From Arthrobacter sp. M4 (GTDB taxonomy: Bacteria; Actinomycetota; Actinomycetes; Actinomycetales; Micrococcaceae), in NCBI RefSeq assembly GCF_020251205.1, contig NZ_JAIWYX010000001.1, positions 372,001-436,000 on the forward strand: a DNA stretch of 64,000 bases, given 5' to 3'. Position 1 is the stretch's first letter. The number at the start of each line of letters is the position of its first letter. Shown one piece after another: positions 1-11,056 of this stretch. A program made the position numbers and the translations under genes. The notes beneath the pieces were generated by a model, which saw only the letters and a program-made list of their open reading frames with translations, was not told the origin of the DNA and did not search any database.

Positions 1-682
1 TCTCGTAGTCGAGTTCCGCGACTGAGGCCGCCATTTCCTTTTCCAGCTTGTTGATGAATCGTGTTGCCTCGCCGCCCATGAAGGAACAGAAGTCCTCGGC
101 GATGGCGCGGTGCTCCTCCGGCGTTACCCGGCCTACACACGGCGCGGAACACTTGTCGATGTAGCCGAGCAGGCATGGACGCCCGGAGGCTTGCGCCCGC
201 TTGAGGACACCGGGGCTGCAACTTCGCACCGGAAAGACGCGGAGCAGGGTGTCCATGGTCTCACGGATGGCGCCGGCAGTGTAGGGCCCAAAATAGCGGT
301 TGCCTTTGCGCCGCTCGCCGCGCATTACCTGGACCCGGGGTAACTTCTCCCCCATGGTAACCGCGAGATAGGGGTAGGTCTTGTCGTCGCGGAACATCAC
401 GTTGAACCGCGGTTTGAATTCCTTGATCCAGGTGTATTCAAGCTGCAGCGATTCGAGTTCGCTGCCTACTACCGTCCACTCAACGCTGTTGGCTGCGTGC
501 ACCATGGCGTGCGTTTTAGGCATGAGGCCCGCAGGGTTGGCGAAATACGAGTTGAGCCTTGAGCGAAGGTTCTTCGCCTTACCCACATAGATCACCCGGC
601 CGTGCGGGTCGCGGAAACGATAGACGCCCGGGTTGGTGGGTATTTCGCCGGTGTTAGGCCGGTAGCTCGATGGATCTGCCAC
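1..682 (-). CDS. uvrC: UvrABC excinuclease subunit C, N-terminal part (truncated by window edge)
   Basis: Incision subunit of nucleotide excision repair, which cuts on both sides of a lesion marked by UvrA/UvrB. About 227 N-terminal residues are visible. They start with a GIY-YIG nuclease domain (GVYRF ... [14 protein letters not shown]) and include a Cys-rich stretch ([13 protein letters not shown]) typical of UvrC. The UvrB-binding region and the C-terminal nuclease lie outside the window. The GTG start at 682 fits the family N-terminus and sits six bases after a TAGACT hexamer, so the mRNA is probably leaderless. uvrA and uvrB lie upstream on the same strand. Confidence 0.95.
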   Translation of the reverse strand, partial: MADPSSYRPNTGEIPTNPGVYRFRDPHGRVIYVGKAKNLRSRLNSYFANPAGLMPKTHAMVHAANSVEWTVVGSELESLQLEYTWIKEFKPRFNVMFRDDKTYPYLAVTMGEKLPRVQVMRGERRKGNRYFGPYTAGAIRETMDTLLRVFPVRSCSPGVLKRAQASGRPCLLGYIDKCSAPCVGRVTPEEHRAIAEDFCSFMGGEATRFINKLEKEMAASVAELDYE

Positions 683-688
683 TATTCA

Positions 689-694
689 AGTCTA
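689..694 (-). promoter_or_regulatory. -10 element of leaderless uvrC promoter
   Basis: TAGACT on the minus strand, then six bases, then the GTG start of uvrC. No convincing -35 box is visible. Transcription would begin at or next to the start codon. Confidence 0.55.
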
Positions 695-743
695 GTAAGT
701 TCGGGCCCGACGCCTTGACCTTCAGCAGTGGTCAGCAAGCCGC

Positions 744-1412
744 TTATTCGGATGACTTGCTTTGGTTGTAGCTGGTGGAGCGCTCTTGGCCGCTCAACTC
801 CGCGATGGCGTCCATGATTTTGTCCGTCACCTGGCGACGGGCGGGCAAAGAGTGATCGGGCCCCGTTTTGTCGAAATAGAGCGGCCTTCCCACCTTCATG
901 GAGAAGTGCTGGGGGCGGACCGAATTCTTGTCCACGGGTTGGAGCTTGTCAGTGTCGATCAGCCCCACCGGCACTACAGGTGCACCCGTGGTCAGGGCAA
1001 GCCAGCCGACACCGGTACGGCCGCGGTACAGGATGCCATCGCGGGACCGAGTCCCTTCGGGGTAGATCCCCACACCCTTACCGCTTTCCAGGATGTCCAG
1101 GAGTGTCTTGAGGGCCGCGACGCTTGCTGCCTGCTCGCCTCGTTCTACGGGGATGGATCCAACGCCTTCGAAGAACGATTTCATCACGCGTCCCTTGAAG
1201 CCCTTGCCGTTGAAGTACTCGGCCTTGGCGAAGAACGCCACCGAGCGGGGCATCAGCGCCTGGATGATGACACTGTCAAAAAAGGACAGGTGATTCGGAG
1301 CAACAATAAAGGGACCTTCCTGAGGCACATTTTCCAGTCCAACTATCGTGGGTCGGCACGTGCCCGAGATCAGGCCACGGGTTGTCCAGCGGATTGCCTC
1401 AAAGACTGCCAT
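744..1412 (-). CDS. 1-acylglycerol-3-phosphate O-acyltransferase (PlsC family)
   Basis: Membrane-associated acyltransferase, probably converting lysophosphatidate to phosphatidate in phospholipid synthesis. Of 222 residues, the NHLSFFD block (NHX4D catalytic motif) lies at residues 40-46 and the PEGTRS acceptor-binding block at 118-123, both as expected for PlsC. The ATG start overlaps the end of the upstream HAD phosphatase gene by 14 bases, so the two are probably translationally coupled. Actinobacteria carry several PlsC paralogues, so the exact acyl acceptor cannot be assigned. Confidence 0.85.
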   Translation of the reverse strand: MAVFEAIRWTTRGLISGTCRPTIVGLENVPQEGPFIVAPNHLSFFDSVIIQALMPRSVAFFAKAEYFNGKGFKGRVMKSFFEGVGSIPVERGEQAASVAALKTLLDILESGKGVGIYPEGTRSRDGILYRGRTGVGWLALTTGAPVVPVGLIDTDKLQPVDKNSVRPQHFSMKVGRPLYFDKTGPDHSLPARRQVTDKIMDAIAELSGQERSTSYNQSKSSE

Positions 1413-2115
1413 CGTTGTGTACCTCGCTCAGGGCTGCCGTCCGGACAGCGTCAAATTCTTCAAGTTTGCCGCGTAACTCACCTGTGCTCCCGACGACGGC
1501 CACCGCACCGGCCGCTTCCAACTCACCAGGGCGCGCGAAACCCCAATCCACGCCGATGCAGTCCAGTCCATTGGCCATGGCACCGGCTACGTCCTGGTGC
1601 CGATCCCCTACCATCACGGCTGCTTGAGACTCCAGATCGCCCAATGCGGCACCAACAATGTGGATCTTGTCCGAGGCAGTGTTGGCGCCAAGAGACTCGT
1701 CGTCTGATGCGCCACGGATCGAGACGAAATGATCCGCAATGCCATGATGCTCCAGCACTACCCGCGCTAGGCCCTGCGGCTTCTGCGTGGCCACTGCGGC
1801 CGGCCGGCCCGAGTCAGTGAAATGCACCAGCAGTTCGCGGATTCCGGGATACAGGCGGCCTTGTGCAATGCCCGTTGCCCGGTAATGGGCGCGGTAGCGG
1901 GCGATGACCTCATCCACGAGGTGGAGCGGAACCTGGGCAATGCGCTGCAGTGAGTCGCTCAGTTTCGGCCCGACCATGGCGTCCAGTACAGGCTGGGGCG
2001 GCACGGGCAGCCCCAGTGAGGCCATGGCTTCGGCGATACCGCCTGTGATTCCTCCGGCGGGATCGACAAGGGTGCCGTCCAGGTCGAAAATTACGGGCAC
2101 CGTCGTTTGAGTCAC
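1399..2115 (-). CDS. HAD-superfamily phosphatase, phosphoglycolate phosphatase-like
   Basis: Soluble hydrolase of the haloacid dehalogenase superfamily. Motif I (FDLDGTLVD) gives the nucleophile Asp11 and acid/base Asp13, and motif IV (MVGDRHQDV) lies near residue 180. The helical cap between them is the type seen in Gph and 5'-nucleotidase-like members, and the 238-residue length fits. The GTG start follows no obvious ribosome-binding site. It overlaps plsC and probably forms a two-gene operon with it. The substrate is not predictable; a house-cleaning phosphatase is one possibility. Confidence 0.82.
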   Translation of the reverse strand: MTQTTVPVIFDLDGTLVDPAGGITGGIAEAMASLGLPVPPQPVLDAMVGPKLSDSLQRIAQVPLHLVDEVIARYRAHYRATGIAQGRLYPGIRELLVHFTDSGRPAAVATQKPQGLARVVLEHHGIADHFVSIRGASDDESLGANTASDKIHIVGAALGDLESQAAVMVGDRHQDVAGAMANGLDCIGVDWGFARPGELEAAGAVAVVGSTGELRGKLEEFDAVRTAALSEVHNDGSL

Positions 2116-2183
2116 CGGGTTAGTTTCTCATGAGTCACGGCATGCCTGAAACTCACATGCCTGGCAAGGAATACATTCCGCGA

Positions 2184-5147
<2,964 letters not shown>

Positions 5148-5153
5148 CCACCT

Positions 5154-5159
5154 ATGCTA
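5154..5159 (-). promoter_or_regulatory. -10 element of uvrA promoter
   Basis: TAGCAT on the minus strand, six bases before the GTG start of uvrA. A -35 would fall near 5177-5182, where the sequence is a poor match. Confidence 0.5.
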
Positions 5160-5160
5160 G

Positions 5161-5176
5161 TCGAAAACGTCTTCGA
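5161..5176. promoter_or_regulatory. candidate SOS (LexA) operator of uvrA
   Basis: TCGAAAACGTCTTCGA is an inverted repeat with perfect TCGAA/TTCGA arms. It matches 10 of the 12 fixed positions of the actinobacterial SOS box TCGAAC-N4-GTTCGA and lacks the inner C and G. It fills the space just upstream of the uvrA -10 element, where a bound repressor would block RNA polymerase. Confidence 0.45.
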
Positions 5177-5224
5177 ATTTCCATGCGATGTTCGCCACTC
5201 CCGGAGGCCCCTACGGAGCAAGCG

Positions 5225-5605
5225 TCAGTCGGCGTCGTACGCCGCAGCCAAGAGCTGGACCGCCTCAGCGAAGTTCGCCCCGCTTGACTTCGCCGCAGCG
5301 GCGTAAGCGGCCGCTGCATCGGCCAGGGCGCCCAACCTGCCGTCGCGTGCCCGGACCACCGTGCCGTTCCTTCCGCGCGTTTGGACCACGCCTGCGGTTT
5401 CCAATTCCTTGTAAGCCCTGGCGACCGTGTGCGGCGCGACGTCAAGGGCGGTTGCGAGGCTGCGTACGGCAGGGAGCCTGGTTCCCGCGGCAAGGGAACC
5501 GCTGTCCACAAGTTCGATGATGCGCAGCCGCAGCTGGTCAAACAACGCCACAGTACTGGACTGATTAGGGCGCCAGGCACCCGGAAAGCCCATACCCAGA
5601 CTCAT
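5225..5605 (-). CDS. GntR-family transcriptional regulator (YtrA-like, short)
   Basis: A 126-residue protein that is almost only a GntR winged helix-turn-helix: FDQLRLRIIELVDSG ... LPAVRSLATALDVAPHTVARAYKELE over residues 22-75, then a short helical tail with no large ligand-binding domain, as in the YtrA subfamily. The ATG start has GGGGAG about seven bases upstream. YtrA-type regulators usually control adjacent transporter operons, but none is next to it here; uvrA lies downstream. The target is unknown. Confidence 0.85.
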   Translation of the reverse strand: MSLGMGFPGAWRPNQSSTVALFDQLRLRIIELVDSGSLAAGTRLPAVRSLATALDVAPHTVARAYKELETAGVVQTRGRNGTVVRARDGRLGALADAAAAYAAAAKSSGANFAEAVQLLAAAYDAD

Positions 5606-5764
5606 TCGGGGCTCCCCAAGGCTTCACCGGATGTCTCCGGGGAAACATAGCCTCTCACCGCGCGCGCCGGGCGGCATCCACCGATACTTCCTAGGTCCAT
5701 GACGAGAATTACATCAGCGTCGGGCATGCCGGACAACCCGGGTCCTCGGCACTGGCGACGCAAG

Positions 5765-6544
5765 CTATTCGGATTTGCGGGCTACTGCGAAAACCCGACG
5801 GAACGGAAACACGGTTCCGCGCGGTGTCCGGGGGTAGGCCTTCCGCAACATTTCGGCGTATTCCAGCTCAAATTCCGCCGCCTCTGGTGCTGGCAACGCG
5901 GCGAGCACCGGTCGCAATGCCGTTCCCCGCACCCAATGCAACACGGCATCCTCGCCCGGAAGGATCTGCAAATATGTTGTCTCCCACGCGTCGGCCTGGC
6001 ATCCGGCGTCGAGCATGATGTCCAGATACTCGGACGGTTGGCCGACGGCGTCGTCATGCCGCAAGACCTCCGACAGGAGGTCCCGCCACCGTGCGGAGGC
6101 GGCGAGTCCACGCATCAGCGCATGCGACGGAGCGTCGAAGTTCCCGGGAACCTGCATTGCGAACCAGGCATTTGGTGCCAGATCGCGAAGCCAGGAACGC
6201 ATCAGGTCCCGGTGCTCCGGTACCCATTGGAGGGCTGCATTGGTCACCACCACATCGGTGTCCCGGTCTGGCACCCAGTCGGCGATGTCGCCTCGCCGAA
6301 AGGCCAGATTGGACAGCCGCTCAGCCTGGACGGCTGCCTTGGCCAGCATCTCTGGTGATGAATCCAGGCCGACGACGGCGGCATGCGGCCAGCGTCCCGC
6401 CAGCACCGCCGTAAGGTTGCCGGGTCCGCAGCCGAGATCGACCACTCCACGCGGTTCCACTGCGCCAACCCTCGCAATCAGCTCGTGAAATGGACGGTCC
6501 CTGTGGTCCCCGAACCTGGCATACGTTCCCGGATCCCATTGCAT
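5765..6544 (-). CDS. tam: trans-aconitate 2-methyltransferase
   Basis: SAM-dependent methyltransferase that by family assignment methylates trans-aconitate, a by-product that inhibits aconitase. The class I SAM motif VVDLGCGPGN lies at residues 34-43 and the acidic VVGLDSS strand follows. Substrate-type motifs of the Tam family (ALQWVPEH; MQVPGNFDAPSH) are present. The ATG at 6544 was chosen over an earlier in-frame ATG because it gives the family N-terminus MQWDPGTYARF and has GAGGAGC about seven bases upstream. Length 259 residues fits. Confidence 0.88.
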   Translation of the reverse strand: MQWDPGTYARFGDHRDRPFHELIARVGAVEPRGVVDLGCGPGNLTAVLAGRWPHAAVVGLDSSPEMLAKAAVQAERLSNLAFRRGDIADWVPDRDTDVVVTNAALQWVPEHRDLMRSWLRDLAPNAWFAMQVPGNFDAPSHALMRGLAASARWRDLLSEVLRHDDAVGQPSEYLDIMLDAGCQADAWETTYLQILPGEDAVLHWVRGTALRPVLAALPAPEAAEFELEYAEMLRKAYPRTPRGTVFPFRRVFAVARKSE

Positions 6545-6639
6545 CGCTCTTGCTCCTCGACTCAGTGCTGGCGTCGGTGAGCCCGAGCTTGCGGGCCACG
6601 GTGCCAATACCGGCGAGCCTACCGGAGTTTCCGGGGCAC

Positions 6640-6645
6640 TAAGCT
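6640..6645 (+). promoter_or_regulatory. -10 element before the DUF3516 helicase
   Basis: TAAGCT, eight bases before the ATG of the helicase gene. A GGGAGG between the two would sit too close to the transcript end to act as a normal ribosome-binding site if the mRNA is leaderless. Confidence 0.45.
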
Positions 6646-6653
6646 GGGAGGCA

Positions 6654-9200
6654 ATGAGACTTCTTGACCAGCTCCCCGGGCCAGCCGGCCCGGCCCACGG
6701 CCGCTCCGACGTCGACCCTGACGAGGTTTACTCACGCTTTGTTGATTGGACGGTCAGCAGGGGCCTGGAGTTGTATCCCGCGCAGGACGAAGCAATTATG
6801 GAATTGGTCGGCGGGTCAAACGTCATTCTTGCCACCCCCACAGGTTCGGGTAAATCGCTGGTTGCCGTGGCCGCGCATTTTGAGGCGATGGCACGGGGTG
6901 TGCGCAGCTACTATACGGCGCCGATTAAAGCCTTGGTTTCGGAGAAGTTCTTCGCGCTGTGCGACATTTTCGGAGCTGACAACGTCGGGATGATCACGGG
7001 CGATTCCGCGGTGAACCAGGAAGCCCCCATCATCTGCTGCACGGCCGAGATCCTCGCAAATATCGCGCTCCGTGAGGGAAACGCTGCCGACGCCGGTGCC
7101 GTCATCATGGACGAGTTCCACTTCTATGCCGACCCGCAGCGCGGATGGGCCTGGCAAGTACCCCTGCTGGAACTGCCGCAGGCCCAGTTCCTCCTAATGT
7201 CCGCCACTTTGGGCGATGTGACCCGCTTCGAGGAAGGCCTCACTGCCCTGACCGGCAGGACAACGACGACGGTGAGTTCAGCCGAGCGGCCCATCCCCCT
7301 TCACTATTACTACGCGGAGACTCCCGTCCATGAGACGCTCGAAGAACTGCTGACTACAAAGCAGGTCCCGGTCTACGTGGTCCATTTCAGCCAGATCGAA
7401 GCGATCGACCGCGCCCAGAACCTCATGAGCATCAATATGTGCACCCGGGAGGAGAAGGACCGCATCGCCGAGCTGATTGCCGGATTCCGCTTCGCCGCGG
7501 GCTTCGGCAAGACGCTGAACCGGCTAGTCCGGCACGGCATTGGGGTGCACCATGCCGGAATGCTGCCCAAGTACCGCCGCCTCGTGGAGCAGCTGGCGCA
7601 GGCCGGGCTGCTGAAAGTAATTTGTGGCACGGACACGCTGGGCGTTGGTATCAATGTACCCATCCGGACGGTGCTGCTCACCGCCTTGAGCAAATACGAC
7701 GGCGTACGGACCCGGTTGCTCAACTCGCGTGAGTTCCACCAGATTGCCGGCCGGGCAGGCCGCGCAGGTTACGACACCGCCGGAACCGTGGTGGTCCAGG
7801 CTCCCGAGCACGTTGTCGAAAACGCGCGGGCTATGGCCAAAGCCACCGCCAAGTTTGGAAACGACCAGCGCAAGCTCCGGCAGGTAGTCAAGAAGAAACC
7901 GCCTGAAGGCTTCGTGTCGTGGGGCAAGGCAACGTTCGACAGGCTTGTGGAGTCGGCGCCGGAGCCGCTCGCCTCGAGCTTCACCGTCACCCACGCGATG
8001 CTGCTTAACCTGATGGAGCGGCCAGGCGATCCGTTCGTTGCTGCCCGTAAGCTACTCACCGAGAACCACGAAGGCAGGCCGGCCCAGCTTCGCCTCATCA
8101 AGAGAGCATTCGGAATTTACCGCGAACTCCTTGCGGCAGGCGTGGTGGAACGCGTCCCCGAAGACCAGCGGGAGACGGAGGGCCGCGCCGTGCGGCTCAC
8201 GGTTCATCTGCAGCCAAACTTCGCGCTTAACCAGCCGCTCTCCCCCTTCGCCCTGGCGGCACTGGAGTTGCTGGATCCCGAGTCTCCTTCGTACGCCTTG
8301 GACGTAGTGTCCGTGATTGAGTCGACGCTGGAGAAGCCGCGCCAGATCCTGTCAGCCCAACAGAAGAAGGCCCGCGGCGAAGCTGTGGCCGCCATGAAAG
8401 CTGACGGCCTGGACTACGAGCAGCGTATGGCCGCCCTGGACGACATCACCTATCCCCAGCCGTTGGCGGACATCCTTGGCGAGGCTTTCGAGGTGTATCG
8501 GAAGGCGGCCCCTTGGGTGGGCGACTTTGAGCTGACCCCCAAGTCGGTGATCCGGGATATGTACGAGCGCGCAATGAACTTTGGCGAGTTCGTGCAGTTC
8601 TACGGGCTGGCCCGATCCGAAGGCATCGTGCTGCGGTACCTCGCTGACGGATTCAAGGCCTTGCGGCAAACCGTACCCCAGGACGCGCTCCGTGAAGACT
8701 TGGAAGACCTGGTTTCCTGGCTCGGCGAGATGGTCCGTCAGGTCGACTCGAGCCTCCTGGACGAATGGGAAGAGCTGGCATCCGGTGCCGCTCCCAAGCC
8801 CCACGACGCGCCGCCACCGCCGCCGCCCTCGCTCACCTCAAATATTCGCGCCTTCCGGGTGATGGTTCGCAACGAGATGTTCCGCCGCGTCGAGCTGTTC
8901 GCGGATGAGGACTCCGCTGCGCTTGCAGAGCTCGACGGCGGCAGCGGCTGGGACGCGGACCGCTGGGAAGACGTGCTGGACGACTACTTCAACGAACACG
9001 ACGATATCGGTACGGGTCCTGACGCGCGCGGCCCGGCACTGCTGATCATCAACGAAGAGCCGGGACTGTGGCGGGTCCGCCAGATCTTTGACGACCCTGC
9101 CAGCCACCACGACTGGGGTATTTCCGCGGAAGTCGACCTTGCCGAGTCGGACGCCTCCGGCACCGCCGTCGTCCGCGTGACGGCAGTCAACAGGCTGTAA
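6654..9200 (+). CDS. DEAD/DEAH-box superfamily 2 RNA helicase with DUF3516 C-terminal region
   Basis: Predicted ATP-dependent nucleic-acid helicase of Ski2/Mtr4-like type, 848 residues. Walker A TPTGSGKS is at 61-68, a DEFH motif II near residue 150, motif III LMSATLG, and motif VI QIAGRAGRAGYD. The C-terminal half, including a Pro run (PPPPPPS) around residues 720-730, corresponds to the actinobacterial DUF3516 domain, whose role is not established. It is divergent from tam, with its start close to a TAAGCT hexamer. RNA processing or decay is a reasonable inference from the Ski2 relationship only. Confidence 0.88.
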   Translation: MRLLDQLPGPAGPAHGRSDVDPDEVYSRFVDWTVSRGLELYPAQDEAIMELVGGSNVILATPTGSGKSLVAVAAHFEAMARGVRSYYTAPIKALVSEKFFALCDIFGADNVGMITGDSAVNQEAPIICCTAEILANIALREGNAADAGAVIMDEFHFYADPQRGWAWQVPLLELPQAQFLLMSATLGDVTRFEEGLTALTGRTTTTVSSAERPIPLHYYYAETPVHETLEELLTTKQVPVYVVHFSQIEAIDRAQNLMSINMCTREEKDRIAELIAGFRFAAGFGKTLNRLVRHGIGVHHAGMLPKYRRLVEQLAQAGLLKVICGTDTLGVGINVPIRTVLLTALSKYDGVRTRLLNSREFHQIAGRAGRAGYDTAGTVVVQAPEHVVENARAMAKATAKFGNDQRKLRQVVKKKPPEGFVSWGKATFDRLVESAPEPLASSFTVTHAMLLNLMERPGDPFVAARKLLTENHEGRPAQLRLIKRAFGIYRELLAAGVVERVPEDQRETEGRAVRLTVHLQPNFALNQPLSPFALAALELLDPESPSYALDVVSVIESTLEKPRQILSAQQKKARGEAVAAMKADGLDYEQRMAALDDITYPQPLADILGEAFEVYRKAAPWVGDFELTPKSVIRDMYERAMNFGEFVQFYGLARSEGIVLRYLADGFKALRQTVPQDALREDLEDLVSWLGEMVRQVDSSLLDEWEELASGAAPKPHDAPPPPPPSLTSNIRAFRVMVRNEMFRRVELFADEDSAALAELDGGSGWDADRWEDVLDDYFNEHDDIGTGPDARGPALLIINEEPGLWRVRQIFDDPASHHDWGISAEVDLAESDASGTAVVRVTAVNRL

Positions 9201-9208
9201 ACCGGCAG

Positions 9209-9214
9209 TAGACT
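9209..9214 (+). promoter_or_regulatory. -10 element of leaderless GNAT promoter
   Basis: TAGACT seven bases before the ATG at 9222, in the 21-base gap after the helicase stop codon. It would give the acetyltransferase/hydrolase pair its own leaderless transcript. Confidence 0.5.
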
Positions 9215-9221
9215 CGAGGGC

Positions 9222-9722
9222 ATGAGTGTAATCCGCCCCGCAACCGTTGACGACGTTCCCGCCATCCTCCGTATGATCCATGACCTGGCGATCTATGAAA
9301 AGGAACCGGACGCGGTCAAGAACACCCCGGAGAAATTGCGGGACGTACTGTTCGGAGAAAGCCCGCGGGTTTACGCGCACATGGCCGAAAACGAATTAGG
9401 AGAAGTGCAGGGGTTCGCCCTCTGGTTCCTGAACTACTCCACGTGGGAAGGCGTCCACGGCATCTACCTTGAGGACCTCTACGTTATGCCGGAGGCTCGC
9501 GGGGAGGGCCATGGCAAGGCTCTGCTCCAGCATCTTGCGGCCATTGCAGTCGAACGTGGTTACGCCCGCGTTGAGTGGAGCGTCCTTGATTGGAACGAGC
9601 CTTCCATTGCTTTTTACCGCAACCTGGGGGCTGCGCCCATGGCGGAATGGTCAACGTTCAGGCTAACGGGTGAGGCCCTGTCCGCCTTTGGTGCAGCGCG
9701 TCAGGTTCCCGTTCATGGCTAA
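9222..9722 (+). CDS. GNAT-family N-acetyltransferase
   Basis: A 166-residue acetyl-CoA-dependent transferase. The acetyl-CoA-binding region is visible as YVMPEARGEGHGKALLQ (V-x-x-x-x-R-G-x-G-x-G/A pattern), followed by the family EWSVLDWNEPSIAFYRNLGA motif. This sub-type resembles diamine/thialysine (SSAT-like) acetyltransferases, but the substrate cannot be fixed from sequence alone. Its last codons overlap the ATG of the downstream hydrolase gene, indicating co-translation. Confidence 0.87.
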   Translation: MSVIRPATVDDVPAILRMIHDLAIYEKEPDAVKNTPEKLRDVLFGESPRVYAHMAENELGEVQGFALWFLNYSTWEGVHGIYLEDLYVMPEARGEGHGKALLQHLAAIAVERGYARVEWSVLDWNEPSIAFYRNLGAAPMAEWSTFRLTGEALSAFGAARQVPVHG

Positions 9723-11052
9723 TACGGCCACAGCCGTCCACACGAAGGGCGCTGTGCATGAATTCCGTGGCATGCGGACAATCGAGCATTGGTTTCAAGT
9801 GCCCCTGGACCACAGCGACGCGAGTGCTGACGGCGAGCAACTGACCATTTTCGCCCGGGAGTACACGTCTACCGAGCATTCAGCGGAAGAGGCGTTGGAC
9901 CTCCCCTGGCTGCTCTTCCTTCAAGGTGGTCCCGGCGGACGCGGCAACCGTTCGACATCACTTTCCGGTTGGATGAAGGCCGCCGCGCGTTCATTCCGGA
10001 TCCTGATGCTGGACCAACGAGGCACCGGGCTCTCACAACCTGTGGATCGTCACAGCCTGCCTTTGCGCGGCGACGCGACCCAGCAGGCCGAATACCTGGA
10101 ACATTTCCGGGCCGATTCCATCGTGGCCGACGCGGAACTGATCCGCGAGGCCTTGGGATCCGGTCCTTGGACGGTTTTTGGGCAGAGCTACGGCGGCTTT
10201 TGCGCCCTAAGCTACCTGTCCTTCGCTCCGCAGGGCCTTGAACAAGTGCTCATCGCTGGAGGCCTCGCTCCCCTGGCCGGTCCAGCCGATCAGGTTTACC
10301 GAGCCACATTCGAGCGCGTCGCTGCCCGCAACGAAGAGTATTTCAGGTGGTATCCGGAAGACCGGTCAGTAGTCAACCGCATCGCCCGGCACTTGGAGCA
10401 GGTGCCGGAGTGCCTGCCGGACGGCTCGCCACTTACCGTAGGCCGGTTCCAGATGGTTGGATCCTTCCTCGGCGGAAACACCCGGGTGCACGGCCTGCAC
10501 CACCTGCTGGAGGACGCCTTTGTACCAACGCCAGTCGGCGAACGGCTTTCCGACTCATTCCTGGAACAGGTCCGCGGCATCGTAACCCGCGCGCCCAACC
10601 CTCTGTACGCCGTCATGCACGAGTCGATCTACGCCCAGCGTGGGGCAACGGACTGGGCGGCGTGGCGGATCCTCGAAGAATTCCCGGAGTTCCACCCGTC
10701 CGCCCAAGAGCCTCTGCTGACTGGCGAGATGGTCTACCCCTGGTACTTCGACCACGACCCGGCGCTGGTTCCTCTCGCCGACGTCGCCGAGATACTGGCG
10801 GCCAAGGATAACTGGGGACCGCTCTACGACGTTGTCCAACTGGCTCGGAATGAGGTGCCCGTGGCAGCCGCGGTCTATCGCGACGATATCTATGTCGACT
10901 ACGGGCTTTCCATGGAAACGGCTGCGGCGGTCCGGGGACTTCGGACATGGGTAACAGCCGATTTCCACCACGATGGAATTTCCGATGATGGCGAGGGAAT
11001 TTTCACGAGGCTCCTGGGGATGGTCCGCGGGACCGCAGCCGACGAAGGCTAG
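9715..11052 (+). CDS. alpha/beta hydrolase, proline iminopeptidase-like (S33)
   Basis: Cytoplasmic alpha/beta-hydrolase-fold enzyme of 445 residues. The oxyanion-hole segment (LLFLQGGPGGRG), the LDQRGTG strand and the nucleophile elbow GQSYGGF are typical of proline iminopeptidases and prolyl aminopeptidase-like proteins. The chosen ATG at 9715 overlaps the last eight bases of the GNAT gene and removes a non-homologous N-terminal tail. The gene ends four bases before the convergent MFS gene. Peptidase activity is the family expectation; an esterase role cannot be excluded. Confidence 0.82.
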   Translation: MANTATAVHTKGAVHEFRGMRTIEHWFQVPLDHSDASADGEQLTIFAREYTSTEHSAEEALDLPWLLFLQGGPGGRGNRSTSLSGWMKAAARSFRILMLDQRGTGLSQPVDRHSLPLRGDATQQAEYLEHFRADSIVADAELIREALGSGPWTVFGQSYGGFCALSYLSFAPQGLEQVLIAGGLAPLAGPADQVYRATFERVAARNEEYFRWYPEDRSVVNRIARHLEQVPECLPDGSPLTVGRFQMVGSFLGGNTRVHGLHHLLEDAFVPTPVGERLSDSFLEQVRGIVTRAPNPLYAVMHESIYAQRGATDWAAWRILEEFPEFHPSAQEPLLTGEMVYPWYFDHDPALVPLADVAEILAAKDNWGPLYDVVQLARNEVPVAAAVYRDDIYVDYGLSMETAAAVRGLRTWVTADFHHDGISDDGEGIFTRLLGMVRGTAADEG

Positions 11053-11056
11053 AGTC

